Shown: positions 25,336 through 33,376, counted from the first letter of the stretch. The stretch is 64,000 nucleotides of DNA from Candidatus Saccharimonadota bacterium (GCA_017962365.1 JAGCVL010000002.1:1-64000), one strand, 5' to 3'. The notes: generated by a model from the letters alone, not told the origin. Numbers and translations: made by a program.

Positions 25336-26121
25336 ATGTCGGAAACGAAATACTTCTGTAGGAGAATATCCGAGTTTGATATATCCGAACTCGGACTGAG
25401 CGAAAAGGACCTCAAATACGCTAAGGCGGCGTTCAAGCGCCAGTCGTATTTGGTTGTCGCAGCAAGGAAACGTGAGGAGGAATTTTTAATGAACTATCTC
25501 TTCACGGCGCTAAGGCGCGAAGATAGAGAAAAAGGCATTTGTGTTAAGCGCAAGGACGACTATTGGGAAAAGGCATACGAAATATCTAAGCGCATTTACA
25601 AGAAAATAGATGAGGCTGGATACATCAGGCACGACTGTTCTTGGGACCATAAAAACCTGAGACTGCTTTTCATCATTGTGGATAAAATTCTCAGATCTGA
25701 CCAGCAATGCATTGACGACGCCAAATCCCACAGGTTTTCCCGTTATGACGGCGGTCGTATGACGCGAAGAGCCGATGAGTGGCTGGATGGTATTGATGAT
25801 CTTAAAAAGGCACTCCGCTGCATCAACTACGTATATTTCGAAGAGATTGATGGGTTCAGTGAATGCGAAACGGAAAAATACGAAACATATGACTTTGAGA
25901 AGCTAGACCATGCCGTCGCCGACGTGATGCACAATATCTTTACTCCCAAACAGATGGAGATGATGGAATGGATCGGAGATTATCGACAACCCTGCGGTAA
26001 TGATGTTTCATCTTGCGTTAGAGTCTACACAGAAGAAGAGCGGACGCTGTATAGCGCCGCCATGTGTAGCGTCTTGACGAACGCATGCTACATCAAAGAA
26101 GTACTCGAACGGTATTTGTAA
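25336..26121 (+). CDS. Hypothetical 261-aa protein of the accessory region
   Basis: No family recognised. The protein is soluble, charged and largely helical by composition, with many Glu/Lys/Arg, seven or more scattered Cys and Trp-containing acidic stretches (DEWLDGIDDLKK). No membrane segment, signal peptide or catalytic motif stands out. GGGGG lies before the ATG with good spacing. It has a consensus promoter, a leader hairpin and a strong terminator, and stands alone between repeat copies A and B. The single-gene unit and lack of recognisable homology suggest recent acquisition, perhaps a defence or regulatory protein; this is speculation. Confidence 0.75.
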   Translation: MSETKYFCRRISEFDISELGLSEKDLKYAKAAFKRQSYLVVAARKREEEFLMNYLFTALRREDREKGICVKRKDDYWEKAYEISKRIYKKIDEAGYIRHDCSWDHKNLRLLFIIVDKILRSDQQCIDDAKSHRFSRYDGGRMTRRADEWLDGIDDLKKALRCINYVYFEEIDGFSECETEKYETYDFEKLDHAVADVMHNIFTPKQMEMMEWIGDYRQPCGNDVSSCVRVYTEEERTLYSAAMCSVLTNACYIKEVLERYL

Positions 26122-26130
26122 TACTAGAAA

Positions 26131-26152
26131 AGGCGCCACCAGGCGCCTTTTT
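26131..26152 (+). terminator. Intrinsic terminator after the 261-aa gene
   Basis: AGGCGCC-ACCA-GGCGCCT hairpin followed by TTTT. Confidence 0.85.
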
Positions 26153-26250
26153 CAATTGTCTTTTAATATCGTAATACTCGGAAATCCGCAGTAGAACTTG
26201 TATTTTGACTTTAGGCTTTCAAATTCTGCCAACCAATCCATAAAATATGC

Positions 26251-26307
26251 TATAGTAAGCATATGAAGAAATCATTATTTAAGAAAATTTATTCTCCGAT
26301 ATTGTAG
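26251..26307 (+). pseudogene. Truncated gene start with a leaderless-type promoter
   Basis: TGCTATAGT (-10 at 26251-26256), then exactly six bases, then an ATG at 26263 opening a 14-codon frame (MKKSLFKKIYSPIL) that stops at 26305-26307. The spacing matches the leaderless genes elsewhere in the window, so this is probably the surviving 5' end of a lost gene, although a tiny functional peptide is possible. Confidence 0.4.
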
Positions 26308-26327
26308 CTACCATCAGAAAAATGACG

Positions 26328-26455
26328 GCTACAAAATGGACCAAAATATAATACTATTACTGCGAGGCACTTAACAGAAATCTACTACTAAAAAATCGGC
26401 CAAAATGCCGAACTGCATAAAGTTTGATGGGAGCGAATTGTTCAGGCATTAGTGC
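26328..26455. repeat. Intergenic repeat, copy B
   Basis: Aligns with copy C: an ACAAAATGGACCAAAATA block, CACTTAACAGA (around 26369), CTAAAAAATCGGC with the hairpin CGGC-CAAAAT-GCCG (26397-26410), and a final GATGGGAGC..TTCAGGC block. It lies between the 261-aa gene and the radical SAM gene. Confidence 0.65.
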
Positions 26456-26466
26456 TGGGCGATAAC

Positions 26467-26494
26467 TTGAAAAAGTAGTAATTTATGATATAAT
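26467..26494 (+). promoter_or_regulatory. Promoter of the radical SAM gene
   Basis: TTGAAA at 26467-26472, 16-base spacer, TGATATAAT with -10 at 26489-26494. The leader to the ATG at 26546 is about 45 bases and contains GAGGAGG. Confidence 0.6.
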
Positions 26495-26545
26495 TTTGAA
26501 AGAGGAGGATGCTTTTCAAATAGTACTTTAGAAAGAAGGTGGACT

Positions 26546-27607
26546 ATGATTTATTATGATCCTTGGCGCTCTGAGAGATTTGATGTCATGATGCGTTACG
26601 CTCGTACGGACCTGCTGTCATTGGATGTGCAGCTGGGCTCCACTTGTAATGGTAGATGCCCACGCTGCGACAGCTCATGCTCTGGGAGAAATGAACCTGC
26701 CGCTTTAGATATCAATGCCGCTTCGGCACTCGCCGCCAAAATCAATCAACGCCGTATGTCTTTAGGTATAGCTGACAATAATATGGGGTTCTGTTGCGGT
26801 CTTGGTGAACCAACCTTTGGCGCTAACCTGACCATGCTTAAATCCCTAATTACTAGTACCGCCACCCATGACTTTAGTTGGTCTATTTTTAACAATGGCA
26901 TTTACTGGGACAAAGACCTTGACGATTTCCTTAGGCAAGGACGCTTAAATGTATTAGTTCAATACAATAGTGAACGTCCGAAAGTCGTAGCAAAAATGCT
27001 CGGCGTTAATTCGGCACTGGCAGCAAAACACATGGAGAATCGTTGGCATCTTATAGAACTCGCCAACGAACTCAGTCGCAACGGTGCAACTAGCATTGGT
27101 GCTTCAATCGTTCCTGAACGCGATAACTATGATGAAATCTTAGGTATCGTAGAACGTTGTGTTGAGCACAATGTGTTCCCACTAATCGGCGAGTTGGAAA
27201 ATGCTGGGTATTCCAAAAACGAATATTACGAACAGCATAAGATCACTGAGGAAGAGCTAGCAACGTTACGTTGCGCAATCGAACGGCAATTCGGCGTTAA
27301 CTACAAAACACCATTTTGCCCTGCCGCAATCGGAGCAATTCATATCAATAATCGTAATATGGTTACAGTCGATGCTTTCACTGGTCTCTCTTGCGGTTGG
27401 TTCGGTATGGGGGATCCTCAGCCTATAGTCATTGGTGATATTCGCCAAATGACATACGAACAGATTGTTCGCGCCGTTCTAGGCTATCGCGCCGAACATA
27501 TTTCTGAAGTGCGTCGCATAATCAAAGACTACCCCGAAATGATATTTGGTGGTTGTGGCGGCAACGCCCGTGATTTATTGGCTGCCTATCTTGCACTTTA
27601 CGATTAA
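26546..27607 (+). CDS. Radical SAM enzyme with SPASM/Twitch-like C-terminus
   Basis: A 353-residue protein with the CxxxCxxC motif STCNGRCPRCDSSC (Cys near 34, 38 and 41), CCGLGEPT as the GGE-like SAM-binding loop, and C-terminal cysteines in TPFCPAAIGAIH, GLSCGWFG and GGCGGNARDL, as in auxiliary-cluster SPASM or Twitch domains. Such enzymes often modify peptides, but no precursor peptide gene is visible beside it. AAGGTGG precedes the ATG. It has its own promoter and terminator and repeat copies on both sides. Confidence 0.85.
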   Translation: MIYYDPWRSERFDVMMRYARTDLLSLDVQLGSTCNGRCPRCDSSCSGRNEPAALDINAASALAAKINQRRMSLGIADNNMGFCCGLGEPTFGANLTMLKSLITSTATHDFSWSIFNNGIYWDKDLDDFLRQGRLNVLVQYNSERPKVVAKMLGVNSALAAKHMENRWHLIELANELSRNGATSIGASIVPERDNYDEILGIVERCVEHNVFPLIGELENAGYSKNEYYEQHKITEEELATLRCAIERQFGVNYKTPFCPAAIGAIHINNRNMVTVDAFTGLSCGWFGMGDPQPIVIGDIRQMTYEQIVRAVLGYRAEHISEVRRIIKDYPEMIFGGCGGNARDLLAAYLALYD

Positions 27608-27618
27608 TCCTCCTCATA

Positions 27619-27662
27619 AACCCCAGTCTTCACGTGCCCAGCGTGAGCGTGACTGGGGTTTT
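27619..27662 (+). terminator. Intrinsic terminator after the radical SAM gene
   Basis: AACCCCAGTC / GACTGGGGTT stem with an inner CACG/CGTG pair, followed by TT; long and G+C-rich. Confidence 0.8.
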
Positions 27663-27744
27663 CTTAAATACCGCAGTATGTTAACTATTAATTATGATGT
27701 ACGCAAAAACACGATTACAGATTTAACAGAAAAATAAAATCTGA

Positions 27745-27945
27745 ACGTTTAGGGTATTAACAGACGATTTTATAGGGGGTAAAAATGTGCCTTCTGGTCC
27801 ATTTTTTATGCAAAATTGGCATAAAATAACATACTAGAACTTACAGGGTATTTAACAGAGATTTACCACTAAAAAAATCGGCGAAAATGCCGACTTATAT
27901 ATAATCTGGTGGGGCAAAATTATCCAGGCTTTAACATTTTTCAGG
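27745..27945. repeat. Intergenic repeat, copy C (longest)
   Basis: In order: GGGTATTAACAG, GACGATTTTATAGGG (27763-27777), TATAGGGGGTAAA shared with D, GCAAAATTGGCATAAAATA shared with D and B, GGGTATTTAACAGAG, CACTAAAAAAATCGGC with the TCGGC-GAAAAT-GCCGA hairpin (27877-27893), CTGGTGGGGC and CCAGGC. It serves as the reference copy for aligning A, B and D. Confidence 0.65.
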
Positions 27946-27982
27946 AAATATCTATGGCTATTAGCATCGTATCCATTCTTGG

Positions 27983-28011
27983 TTGCAAATTTATAAAAAT
28001 GATGTTATAAT
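27983..28011 (+). promoter_or_regulatory. Promoter of the cupin gene
   Basis: TTGCAA at 27983-27988, exactly 17 bases, TATAAT at 28006-28011, followed by AAGGAGGTGAT. Confidence 0.75.
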
Positions 28012-28033
28012 TCTCGTGAAGGAGGTGATCGTA

Positions 28034-28402
28034 ATGGGATTAATTAAACCATCAAAGACTCTTATGGAAACATGGGGCTGGGACCCCGTTGGGTCTGAAT
28101 GGACCGACGATCAAGACGTGAGTTGTACCAATAACCAGTTCCGCGACAAGGATAAGTCTATGTGTTTTGCCAGCATTAAGCGTGGTAAGCATCATGGTTG
28201 GACAACAGCCGCTAGTGATTATTTCTATTACATAATTGGCGGTACGGGCGAACTTGAAATTGAAGGTGAGAGCAGCCCAATCCATATCAGACAGGGAGAT
28301 TCATTCTGCGTTGAAAAAGGTACCAGATATAACTACTGGGCAGATGACGGTAATGACTTGAACTTTGTCTTATTCATGAGCAAGCTGTGGAACGAAGAGT
28401 AA
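28034..28402 (+). CDS. Small cupin-domain protein
   Basis: A 122-residue single-domain cupin: YYIIGGTGELEIEGE and IRQGDSFCVEKGTRYNYWAD correspond to the two cupin motifs. The metal-binding His residues are only partly recognisable (HH near residues 54-55), so it may bind a ligand rather than catalyse. The ATG at 28034 is chosen because the near-perfect ribosome-binding site AAGGAGGTGAT lies before it and the promoter makes earlier starts impossible. It is monocistronic with its own terminator, flanked by repeats C and D. Sugar- or small-molecule sensing is possible but unproven. Confidence 0.8.
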   Translation: MGLIKPSKTLMETWGWDPVGSEWTDDQDVSCTNNQFRDKDKSMCFASIKRGKHHGWTTAASDYFYYIIGGTGELEIEGESSPIHIRQGDSFCVEKGTRYNYWADDGNDLNFVLFMSKLWNEE

Positions 28403-28413
28403 TGTACGGCCGT

Positions 28414-28443
28414 GGCCCCGTCCATAATCGGGGCCTTTTTTTT
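28414..28443 (+). terminator. Strong intrinsic terminator after the cupin gene
   Basis: GGCCCCG / CGGGGCC stem followed by eight or more T. Confidence 0.9.
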
Positions 28444-28509
28444 GTAATAAAAACCAGCAGGCAGGGACATTTATTATATTTATCCATCACTGGCAATAGT
28501 ATATGTTGA

Positions 28510-28670
28510 GAACATTGGGGGATTTATCGGCCGAGAATATAGGGGGTAAATTACGGTTTATGACATATTCTTGTCGCAAAAATGGCATAAAAATAGCCCT
28601 CTATTTTTACAAGGGATTTAACAGACATTCATAGATTACGAAATAGTTGAAAATTATTTTGTAAACCGTT
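28510..28670. repeat. Intergenic repeat, copy D, abutting tRNA-Val
   Basis: Shares TATAGGGGGTAAA (28538-28550), GCAAAAATGGCATAAAA and GGGATTTAACAGA with copy C in the same order. It ends at the 3' end of tRNA-Val, where GTTTGGTGG aligns with CTGGTGGGG of copy C. Confidence 0.6.
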
Positions 28671-28747
28671 TGGTGGATCTTACTGGGCTCGAACCAGTGA
28701 CCTTACGAATGTGAATCGTACGCTCTAGCCAACTGAGCTAAAGATCC
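28671..28747 (-). tRNA. tRNA-Val (CAC)
   Basis: Acceptor GGATCTT/AAGATCC, anticodon stem TACGA/TCGTA with loop TTCACAT (anticodon CAC), T-arm GGTTCGAGC, discriminator A, encoded CCA at 28671-28673. Its 3' end borders the repeat-rich accessory region. Confidence 0.93.
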
Positions 28748-28756
28748 ATAAAATAT

Positions 28757-28764
28757 GCTATAAT
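28757..28764 (+). promoter_or_regulatory. Extended -10 of prfA (leaderless type)
   Basis: TGCTATAAT ends at 28764, six bases before the ATG at 28771. No -35 and no Shine-Dalgarno sequence are visible. Confidence 0.65.
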
Positions 28765-28770
28765 TATATC

Positions 28771-29808
28771 ATGGATATTGAAAAAATAAAAGCAGAACTT
28801 AATGAGCTCGAGGCCTTTCTTGCCACGCCAGATGCTTACAGTAACCCAGACTTCGCCGCAAAGGCCAAGCGCGCCTCGACCTTAAGAGAAATTGTCGAAC
28901 TCACCACTAAAATTACCACCGAGGAATCCAACCTAAAAGAAGCCGAATCTTTGGTTAGTGACCCAGACCTTGGCGAAATCGCTCGCGAGGACGTCGCAAG
29001 ACTAAAAGCCGAAATTCCAGAGCTAAAAGCTAAATTAGAAGAGCTTTTAATTCCCCGCGACCCCGCCGACGATAAGCCTGCCATCTTTGAAATCCGCGCT
29101 GGAGCCGGTGGCGACGAGGCCAGCCTTTTTGCTGGCGAACTCTATCGCATGTATCAAAAATACGCCGAATCCCACGGTCTAAAGTCGGAGCTCATGAGCC
29201 AAAACGAAAACGAAGCCGGCGGCATGAAGGAAGTCATTTTCAAAATCTCTGGCGACAACGCCTATGGACAGCTCAAATTCGAAGGTGGCGTCCATCGCGT
29301 GCAGCGCATTCCGGTCACTGAGTCTCAGGGGCGTATTCACACCTCCACCGCCACAGTTGCCGTCCTGCCAGAAGCCGCCGAAGAAGACCTCGAAATCAGC
29401 CCCGAAGACCTCCGCATTGATATTTACCGTTCCGGCGGCCATGGTGGTCAGGGCGTCAACACTACTGACTCCGCCGTCCGCATCACCCATCTCCCGACCG
29501 GCCTCGTCGTCGCTATGCAGGACGAACGCTCTCAGCAGCAAAACCGCATTAAGGCCATGAACATTCTCCGTTCCCGCCTATTAGAGCGCAAAAAAGAAGA
29601 AGAAATGAAGAATGCATCAGAGGCTCGCAAGTCCCTCATTGGTACCGGCGACCGCTCCGAAAAAATCCGCACCTACAACTTCCCTCAAGACCGCGTCACC
29701 GACCACCGCATCCACTACTCCCGCAGCAACATCCCGGCGGTCATGAACGGCGACATCGACGACATCATTCACGAGTTAATCAAACATGAACGCAGCCTCG
29801 GAGAGTAG
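28771..29808 (+). CDS. prfA: Peptide chain release factor 1
   Basis: RF1 ends translation at UAA and UAG. The 345-residue protein has the GGQ loop [17 protein letters not shown] (near 224) and the RF1-type [23 protein letters not shown] region, plus [14 protein letters not shown] at the C-terminal part. It is followed by prmC, which would methylate the GGQ glutamine. The mRNA is predicted to be leaderless. Confidence 0.95.
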   Translation: MDIEKIKAELNELEAFLATPDAYSNPDFAAKAKRASTLREIVELTTKITTEESNLKEAESLVSDPDLGEIAREDVARLKAEIPELKAKLEELLIPRDPADDKPAIFEIRAGAGGDEASLFAGELYRMYQKYAESHGLKSELMSQNENEAGGMKEVIFKISGDNAYGQLKFEGGVHRVQRIPVTESQGRIHTSTATVAVLPEAAEEDLEISPEDLRIDIYRSGGHGGQGVNTTDSAVRITHLPTGLVVAMQDERSQQQNRIKAMNILRSRLLERKKEEEMKNASEARKSLIGTGDRSEKIRTYNFPQDRVTDHRIHYSRSNIPAVMNGDIDDIIHELIKHERSLGE

Positions 29809-30511
29809 TGGACGGGTGACGGCCGAAGGGGGACCCACGAAATGTTTGCGTCAGCAAAATTTTGGGGGAGGAGGCCGGCAGGACCCGTCCAGTTTTTACC
29901 AAGATTTCTACGGCCGTGATTTTTTGGTCACGAAGGATGTGTTGATCCCCCGACCTGAGACCGAGCAGCTCATCGACGCTGTCCTTAGTCTCGCAGGGGT
30001 AGCCTATCTCCCAGGCGTCAAACCTACCAAAAGAGAGCTCCCAGAAAACCCAGTAATTGTAGATATCGGTACCGGCTCCGGCTGTATTGCCATCACCCTT
30101 AAAAAAGAACTAAAAGACGCCGATATCATAGCTACCGACATATCAGAAAAGGCCCTAAAAGTGGCACAAAAAAACGCCGTAAAGCACGGCACCCATATAT
30201 CTTTCATTATATCACATTTGCTCGAAAAAGTCAATACCAACCCAGATCTCATCGTCGCTAACCTCCCTTATGTCGATGAAAACTGGGACTGGCTAGACAA
30301 AAAATCCCTATCAAAAGAGCCTTCCATCGCTCTCTACGCTAAGGACCACGGTTTAAAGCTCATTAAGGAGCTCATCGATACCGCTACCAGTAAATATCTC
30401 ATCCTCGAAGCTGACCCCTGCCAGCACGAAGACATTATAGAATACGCTACCCCAAAATACACCCATATGGACACCAAAGGCTTTATCCTCACTTTTCGCA
30501 AAACAACTTAA
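29786..30511 (+). CDS. prmC: Release-factor glutamine methyltransferase, N-terminus altered
   Basis: PrmC (HemK) methylates the glutamine of the release-factor GGQ motif. The SAM domain shows [24 protein letters not shown] and ATDISEKAL; the catalytic NPPY is NLPY (near 157-160). At 241 residues it lacks most of the usual N-terminal helical domain. Residues about 9-35 are encoded by an 81-base palindrome (29810-29890) and read as low-complexity Gly-rich sequence, so a palindrome may have replaced the original N-terminus. The ATG at 29786 overlaps the end of prfA; the true start is uncertain. Confidence 0.78.
   Translation: MNAASESSGRVTAEGGPTKCLRQQNFGGGGRQDPSSFYQDFYGRDFLVTKDVLIPRPETEQLIDAVLSLAGVAYLPGVKPTKRELPENPVIVDIGTGSGCIAITLKKELKDADIIATDISEKALKVAQKNAVKHGTHISFIISHLLEKVNTNPDLIVANLPYVDENWDWLDKKSLSKEPSIALYAKDHGLKLIKELIDTATSKYLILEADPCQHEDIIEYATPKYTHMDTKGFILTFRKTT
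29810..29890. repeat. 81-bp nested palindrome at the prfA-prmC junction
   Basis: GGACGGGT (29810-29817) pairs with ACCCGTCC (29883-29890), CGGCC with GGCCG inside it, and AAAT-TTTGC with GCAAA-ATTT around GTCA at the centre. The three stems share one axis and lie within the predicted prmC coding region. Confidence 0.65.
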
Positions 30512-31290
30512 ATATTGAAGATTGGATTACTGAAGAACGCTACAATCACCCCAATCAGCGCCATCGCAAAAAGCACTGGCCCGATAATGTCGCGGAATCT
30601 AAAATCTTCTTGATATCGTATAATCGCTTGCCTAGCATAGTTATAAATAAACACAAAAATCGTCAAAACAATCGCCGCCTGCGGAATCCGTATGCCCGTA
30701 TCGCCAAAAATGTAAACTATCGCCCACGAATGACACATCCACGCCACCTCTGCAAACATCAGGCCACACGCCAGTGTCGTCAAAGTGAAATCTTTTGTAT
30801 TTGTCTGCGCAAGCACATGCCGACTCGCGGCATATCCAACCAAAAACGCCAAGAAAACCGCAACAATAGCATTTAAACTCGCGGTCATAATAGTGCTAGC
30901 AGAAATCCCTAGAAACACCGCAATGAGAGACTGCGCAAAAGTAGCATTTTCCGTCGACATAGGCTTAATGGCGAGTAGCCAGCCCACATAAATCCCCATT
31001 AATATAATATGCACCGGCATCAATGTACTACCAGCATAATAAGACAAAAGCACTATCGACAACCCGACAATCAAATCTACCAAATTTAACTTAATATTAA
31101 GCCACAAATATCGGCTCCGAACGGCAAAAATCCGCCACTTCGACACTAGCACCAATATAATACCGAGTGCTGGACTGCCGCTAAATACGGTAAGCAAAAC
31201 CGCAAACATGCCGAGTAGAATATTCAAAAACACATGCACTGCGCTTGAGGCGATATTCCTGGATTTTCTAGCCAATACAAAATCTGCCAT
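30508..31290 (-). CDS. Polytopic membrane protein of unknown function
   Basis: A 260-residue protein with about eight hydrophobic helices and few charged loops; no family recognised. The coding end overlaps prmC by four bases in convergent arrangement, and it is divergent from lepB. TGGTATAAT (rev. comp. 31297-31302) ends six bases before the ATG with no Shine-Dalgarno sequence, which predicts a leaderless mRNA. Confidence 0.7.
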   Translation of the reverse strand: MADFVLARKSRNIASSAVHVFLNILLGMFAVLLTVFSGSPALGIILVLVSKWRIFAVRSRYLWLNIKLNLVDLIVGLSIVLLSYYAGSTLMPVHIILMGIYVGWLLAIKPMSTENATFAQSLIAVFLGISASTIMTASLNAIVAVFLAFLVGYAASRHVLAQTNTKDFTLTTLACGLMFAEVAWMCHSWAIVYIFGDTGIRIPQAAIVLTIFVFIYNYARQAIIRYQEDFRFRDIIGPVLFAMALIGVIVAFFSNPIFNI

Positions 31291-31333
31291 ATTTACATTA
31301 TACCAGATTTATCAAATTATGCTTAAAATATGC

Positions 31334-31339
31334 TATAAT
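31334..31339 (+). promoter_or_regulatory. -10 element of lepB (leaderless type)
   Basis: TGCTATAAT with the hexamer at 31334-31339, followed by six bases and the ATG at 31346. Confidence 0.65.
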
Positions 31340-31345
31340 GGCAGA

Positions 31346-32014
31346 ATGAAACCAAATTTTTTCGACCGACATCCATTACTTAAAGATATCCTAAGCCTCA
31401 CTGGTTTTATTACTGCAATCGTACTCGGTACACTGTTTTTAAATACTTATATTTACCGTAGCTACAATGTTGTAGGTGTCAGTATGGAAAATACCCTCAA
31501 GAACGACGACCGTGTTATCGTAAATCGTGCCGCCGTATCTTGGGCACATTTTCTCGGCCAACCATATATCCCAGAACGCGGCCAAATCATCGTTTTTATG
31601 AATGAAGATGAAAGCGCCGTCGCAGCGTACAAGGCCGAAGGTGTTAAAAATCCGATGACCTGCACTGTACCGAGCAATGTAGCAGACCAATATATCATCA
31701 AACGCGTAATCGCCTTCCCTGGCGAACGTGTCGTCGTAAAAAATGGCACGATGACTATTTATAATGAGGAACACCCCGACGGTTTCATTTACGATACAGA
31801 GTGGCGCCAATCCGACACTGATGGACCAAAAGAGCACACATCTGGCGAAGTTGATATGGTTGTCCCAGACGGAGAACTTTTCGTCTCTGGCGACAATCGC
31901 GAAGGCTCCAATTCGTGGGATTCCAGAAACGGCCTCGGTACCATTCCTTACTGCCGAATTATCGGCCCAGTTGTCTTCCGCATTTTCCCATTCGACAAAA
32001 TGCGTAGTTTCTAA
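31346..32014 (+). CDS. lepB: Signal peptidase I
   Basis: Cleaves signal peptides of exported proteins at the outer membrane face. The 222-residue protein has one N-terminal transmembrane helix (about 16-36), the nucleophile motif VSMENTL (Ser46), the general base in IIKRVIAFPGE (Lys near 118) and VSGDNREGSNSWDSR box E. I chose the ATG at 31346 because the -10 element lies just upstream; longer readings overlap the promoter. An insertion between the Ser and Lys motifs makes it slightly larger than minimal type I peptidases. Confidence 0.92.
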   Translation: MKPNFFDRHPLLKDILSLTGFITAIVLGTLFLNTYIYRSYNVVGVSMENTLKNDDRVIVNRAAVSWAHFLGQPYIPERGQIIVFMNEDESAVAAYKAEGVKNPMTCTVPSNVADQYIIKRVIAFPGERVVVKNGTMTIYNEEHPDGFIYDTEWRQSDTDGPKEHTSGEVDMVVPDGELFVSGDNREGSNSWDSRNGLGTIPYCRIIGPVVFRIFPFDKMRSF

Positions 32015-32017
32015 ATA

Positions 32018-33133
32018 CTATATTTCGCCTATCATTTTGACTGATTCGGACTCTGGCAGCTCTTCAACATCTTTCAACTTTCGCTCAATTTGCCGCGAGG
32101 TTGTCCTGGCCGACTCGATTTTATTTGCAGACTCCTGCAATTTCTTTTGTACACCCTCGAGCAAATCGCCAAACTTGCCAAATTGAGTTTTCACAGCACC
32201 TAGAGTCTGCCAGACATCCGCTGAGCGCTTCTCAATGGCAAGCGTCCTAAAACCCATCACGAGACCATTTAGCATCACTGGCAAGGTCGATGGTGATGCG
32301 ATGGTGATTTTGTATTTTTTTCGCACCTCATCCGACAGTCCAGGAATCCGAATAATCTCTGCATACAACGACTCGGTTGGCACAAACATCACACCAAATT
32401 CCGTCGTCATTGGTGGCTCAAGATACTTAGTTGAAATCTTTTTAGCCTGCTCTTTCACGTCATTTGCAAGAGCCTTTTGATAAGTTGCAATATCAACCTT
32501 GCTTCCGCTATCGTATGCCGCAATTAGCCGAGAATAATTCTCAACTGGAAACTTTGAGTCGATCGGCAAATATACATTGTCGTCTTTACCCGGCATCTTA
32601 ATCGCAAATTCAACCCGATCATTGGAGCCAGGCTTGGTCGCAATATTCTCCTCATATTGAGATTTATTCAACATATCCGCAATAATCGCACCAAGTTGCA
32701 CTTCGCCATAGATTCCGCGCGTCTTTACACCCTCCATCACTTTCTTGAGGTCGCCTACACCGGTCGCTAGATTTTTCATCTCGCCAAGCCCCTGATACAC
32801 CTGCGTAAGTTGGGTTGATATCGATTTAAAGCTCTCGTTAAAGCGTTTTTCTACGGAAGCCTTTAGTTTTTCGTCTACCGTCTCTCGCATTTCTTCTAAT
32901 TTTTTCTCGTTTCCGGTCTGAAGTCGTTCCAAATTTTCTGCGATTTCCTTGCGATTTTCCCGGAAATTTCGATCAATCTCCGGATTTATCTTAGCTACTT
33001 CCCCCTCCATCCGAATTAGTCGCTCCTCGAGCTTTTTATAGTCTTTCTCGCCTTGTGGCCTAGACATTTTATAAATTACCACCGCGAGCATTATTATAAT
33101 TATTGTCCCCATCACACCTAAAAATATATCCAT
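32018..33133 (-). CDS. rmuC: RmuC-family DNA recombination protein
   Basis: A 371-residue protein: N-terminal membrane helix (about 2-22), a long coiled coil (about 30-125) and the RmuC domain (about 140-345) with GEVQLGAIIADML, VEFAIKMPGKDD, LPIDSKFP and FVPTESLYAEI. RmuC limits inverted-repeat recombination, which is interesting beside the many palindromes here, although no link is shown. The ATG at 33131-33133 is preferred: TGATATAAT ends seven bases upstream, while the longer frame would run through the promoter. Confidence 0.88.
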   Translation of the reverse strand: MDIFLGVMGTIIIIMLAVVIYKMSRPQGEKDYKKLEERLIRMEGEVAKINPEIDRNFRENRKEIAENLERLQTGNEKKLEEMRETVDEKLKASVEKRFNESFKSISTQLTQVYQGLGEMKNLATGVGDLKKVMEGVKTRGIYGEVQLGAIIADMLNKSQYEENIATKPGSNDRVEFAIKMPGKDDNVYLPIDSKFPVENYSRLIAAYDSGSKVDIATYQKALANDVKEQAKKISTKYLEPPMTTEFGVMFVPTESLYAEIIRIPGLSDEVRKKYKITIASPSTLPVMLNGLVMGFRTLAIEKRSADVWQTLGAVKTQFGKFGDLLEGVQKKLQESANKIESARTTSRQIERKLKDVEELPESESVKMIGEI

Positions 33134-33175
33134 AAACCTAATTATATCACAAAACAAAAATGAGAGCACGGGCGC

Positions 33176-33264
33176 CCTCTTTTATTTTCTCTCGTGGAGC
33201 CGACTGTACTTCGTACAGTTGCTCCACTCGGAAAACAAAGCGAGAGTATAAATACTCTCTTTTG
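33176..33264. repeat. Duplicated tRNA-Thr 3' end with hairpin
   Basis: The 23 bases 33185-33207 are identical to 33265-33287, which include the CCA end and acceptor 3' arm of tRNA-Thr; the spacing is 80 bases. The downstream copy folds TGGAGC..ACTGTAC-TTC-GTACAGT.GCTCCA, with outer CTCTCG/CGAGAG arms. It may act as terminator or be a scar of integration at the tRNA end. Confidence 0.65.
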
Positions 33265-33274
33265 TTTTCTCTCG

Positions 33275-33351
33275 TGGAGCCGACTGTCGGGTTTGAACCG
33301 ACGACCTACGGTTTACAAAACCGTTGCTCTACCAGCTGAGCTAAGTCGGCA
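33275..33351 (-). tRNA. tRNA-Thr (TGT)
   Basis: Acceptor GCCGACT/AGTCGGC, anticodon stem ACGGT/ACCGT with loop TTTGTAA (anticodon TGT), T-arm GGTTCAAAC, encoded CCA at 33275-33277. Confidence 0.92.
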
Positions 33352-33376
33352 TGTGGTAATTATACCACAATCTAAT

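Larger units (their letters stand above)
26122..26545. other. Gene-free stretch of the accessory region
   Basis: These 424 bases hold a terminator (26131-26152), a truncated gene start (26263-26307), repeat copy B (26328-26455) and the promoter of the radical SAM gene (26467-26494). About 100 bases at 26153-26250 show nothing recognisable. Confidence 0.7.
27608..28033. other. Gene-free stretch of the accessory region
   Basis: These 426 bases hold the terminator at 27619-27662, a CAGATTT/AAATCTG hairpin around a TTTAACAG (27718-27743), repeat copy C (27745-27945) and the cupin promoter (27983-28011). No coding frame with a usable start is seen. Confidence 0.7.

Noticed and set aside
25190-28670. 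The repeats read as integron attC sites
   Set aside because: TTTAACAG-type starts match the RYYYAAC half-site in several copies, but no GTTRRRY partner with matching arms closes the repeats, no integrase gene is nearby, and each gene has its own promoter, which is unusual for integron cassettes.
25190-28670. CRISPR array
   Set aside because: The repeats are long, diverged and separated by whole genes; there are no regular short spacers and no cas genes.
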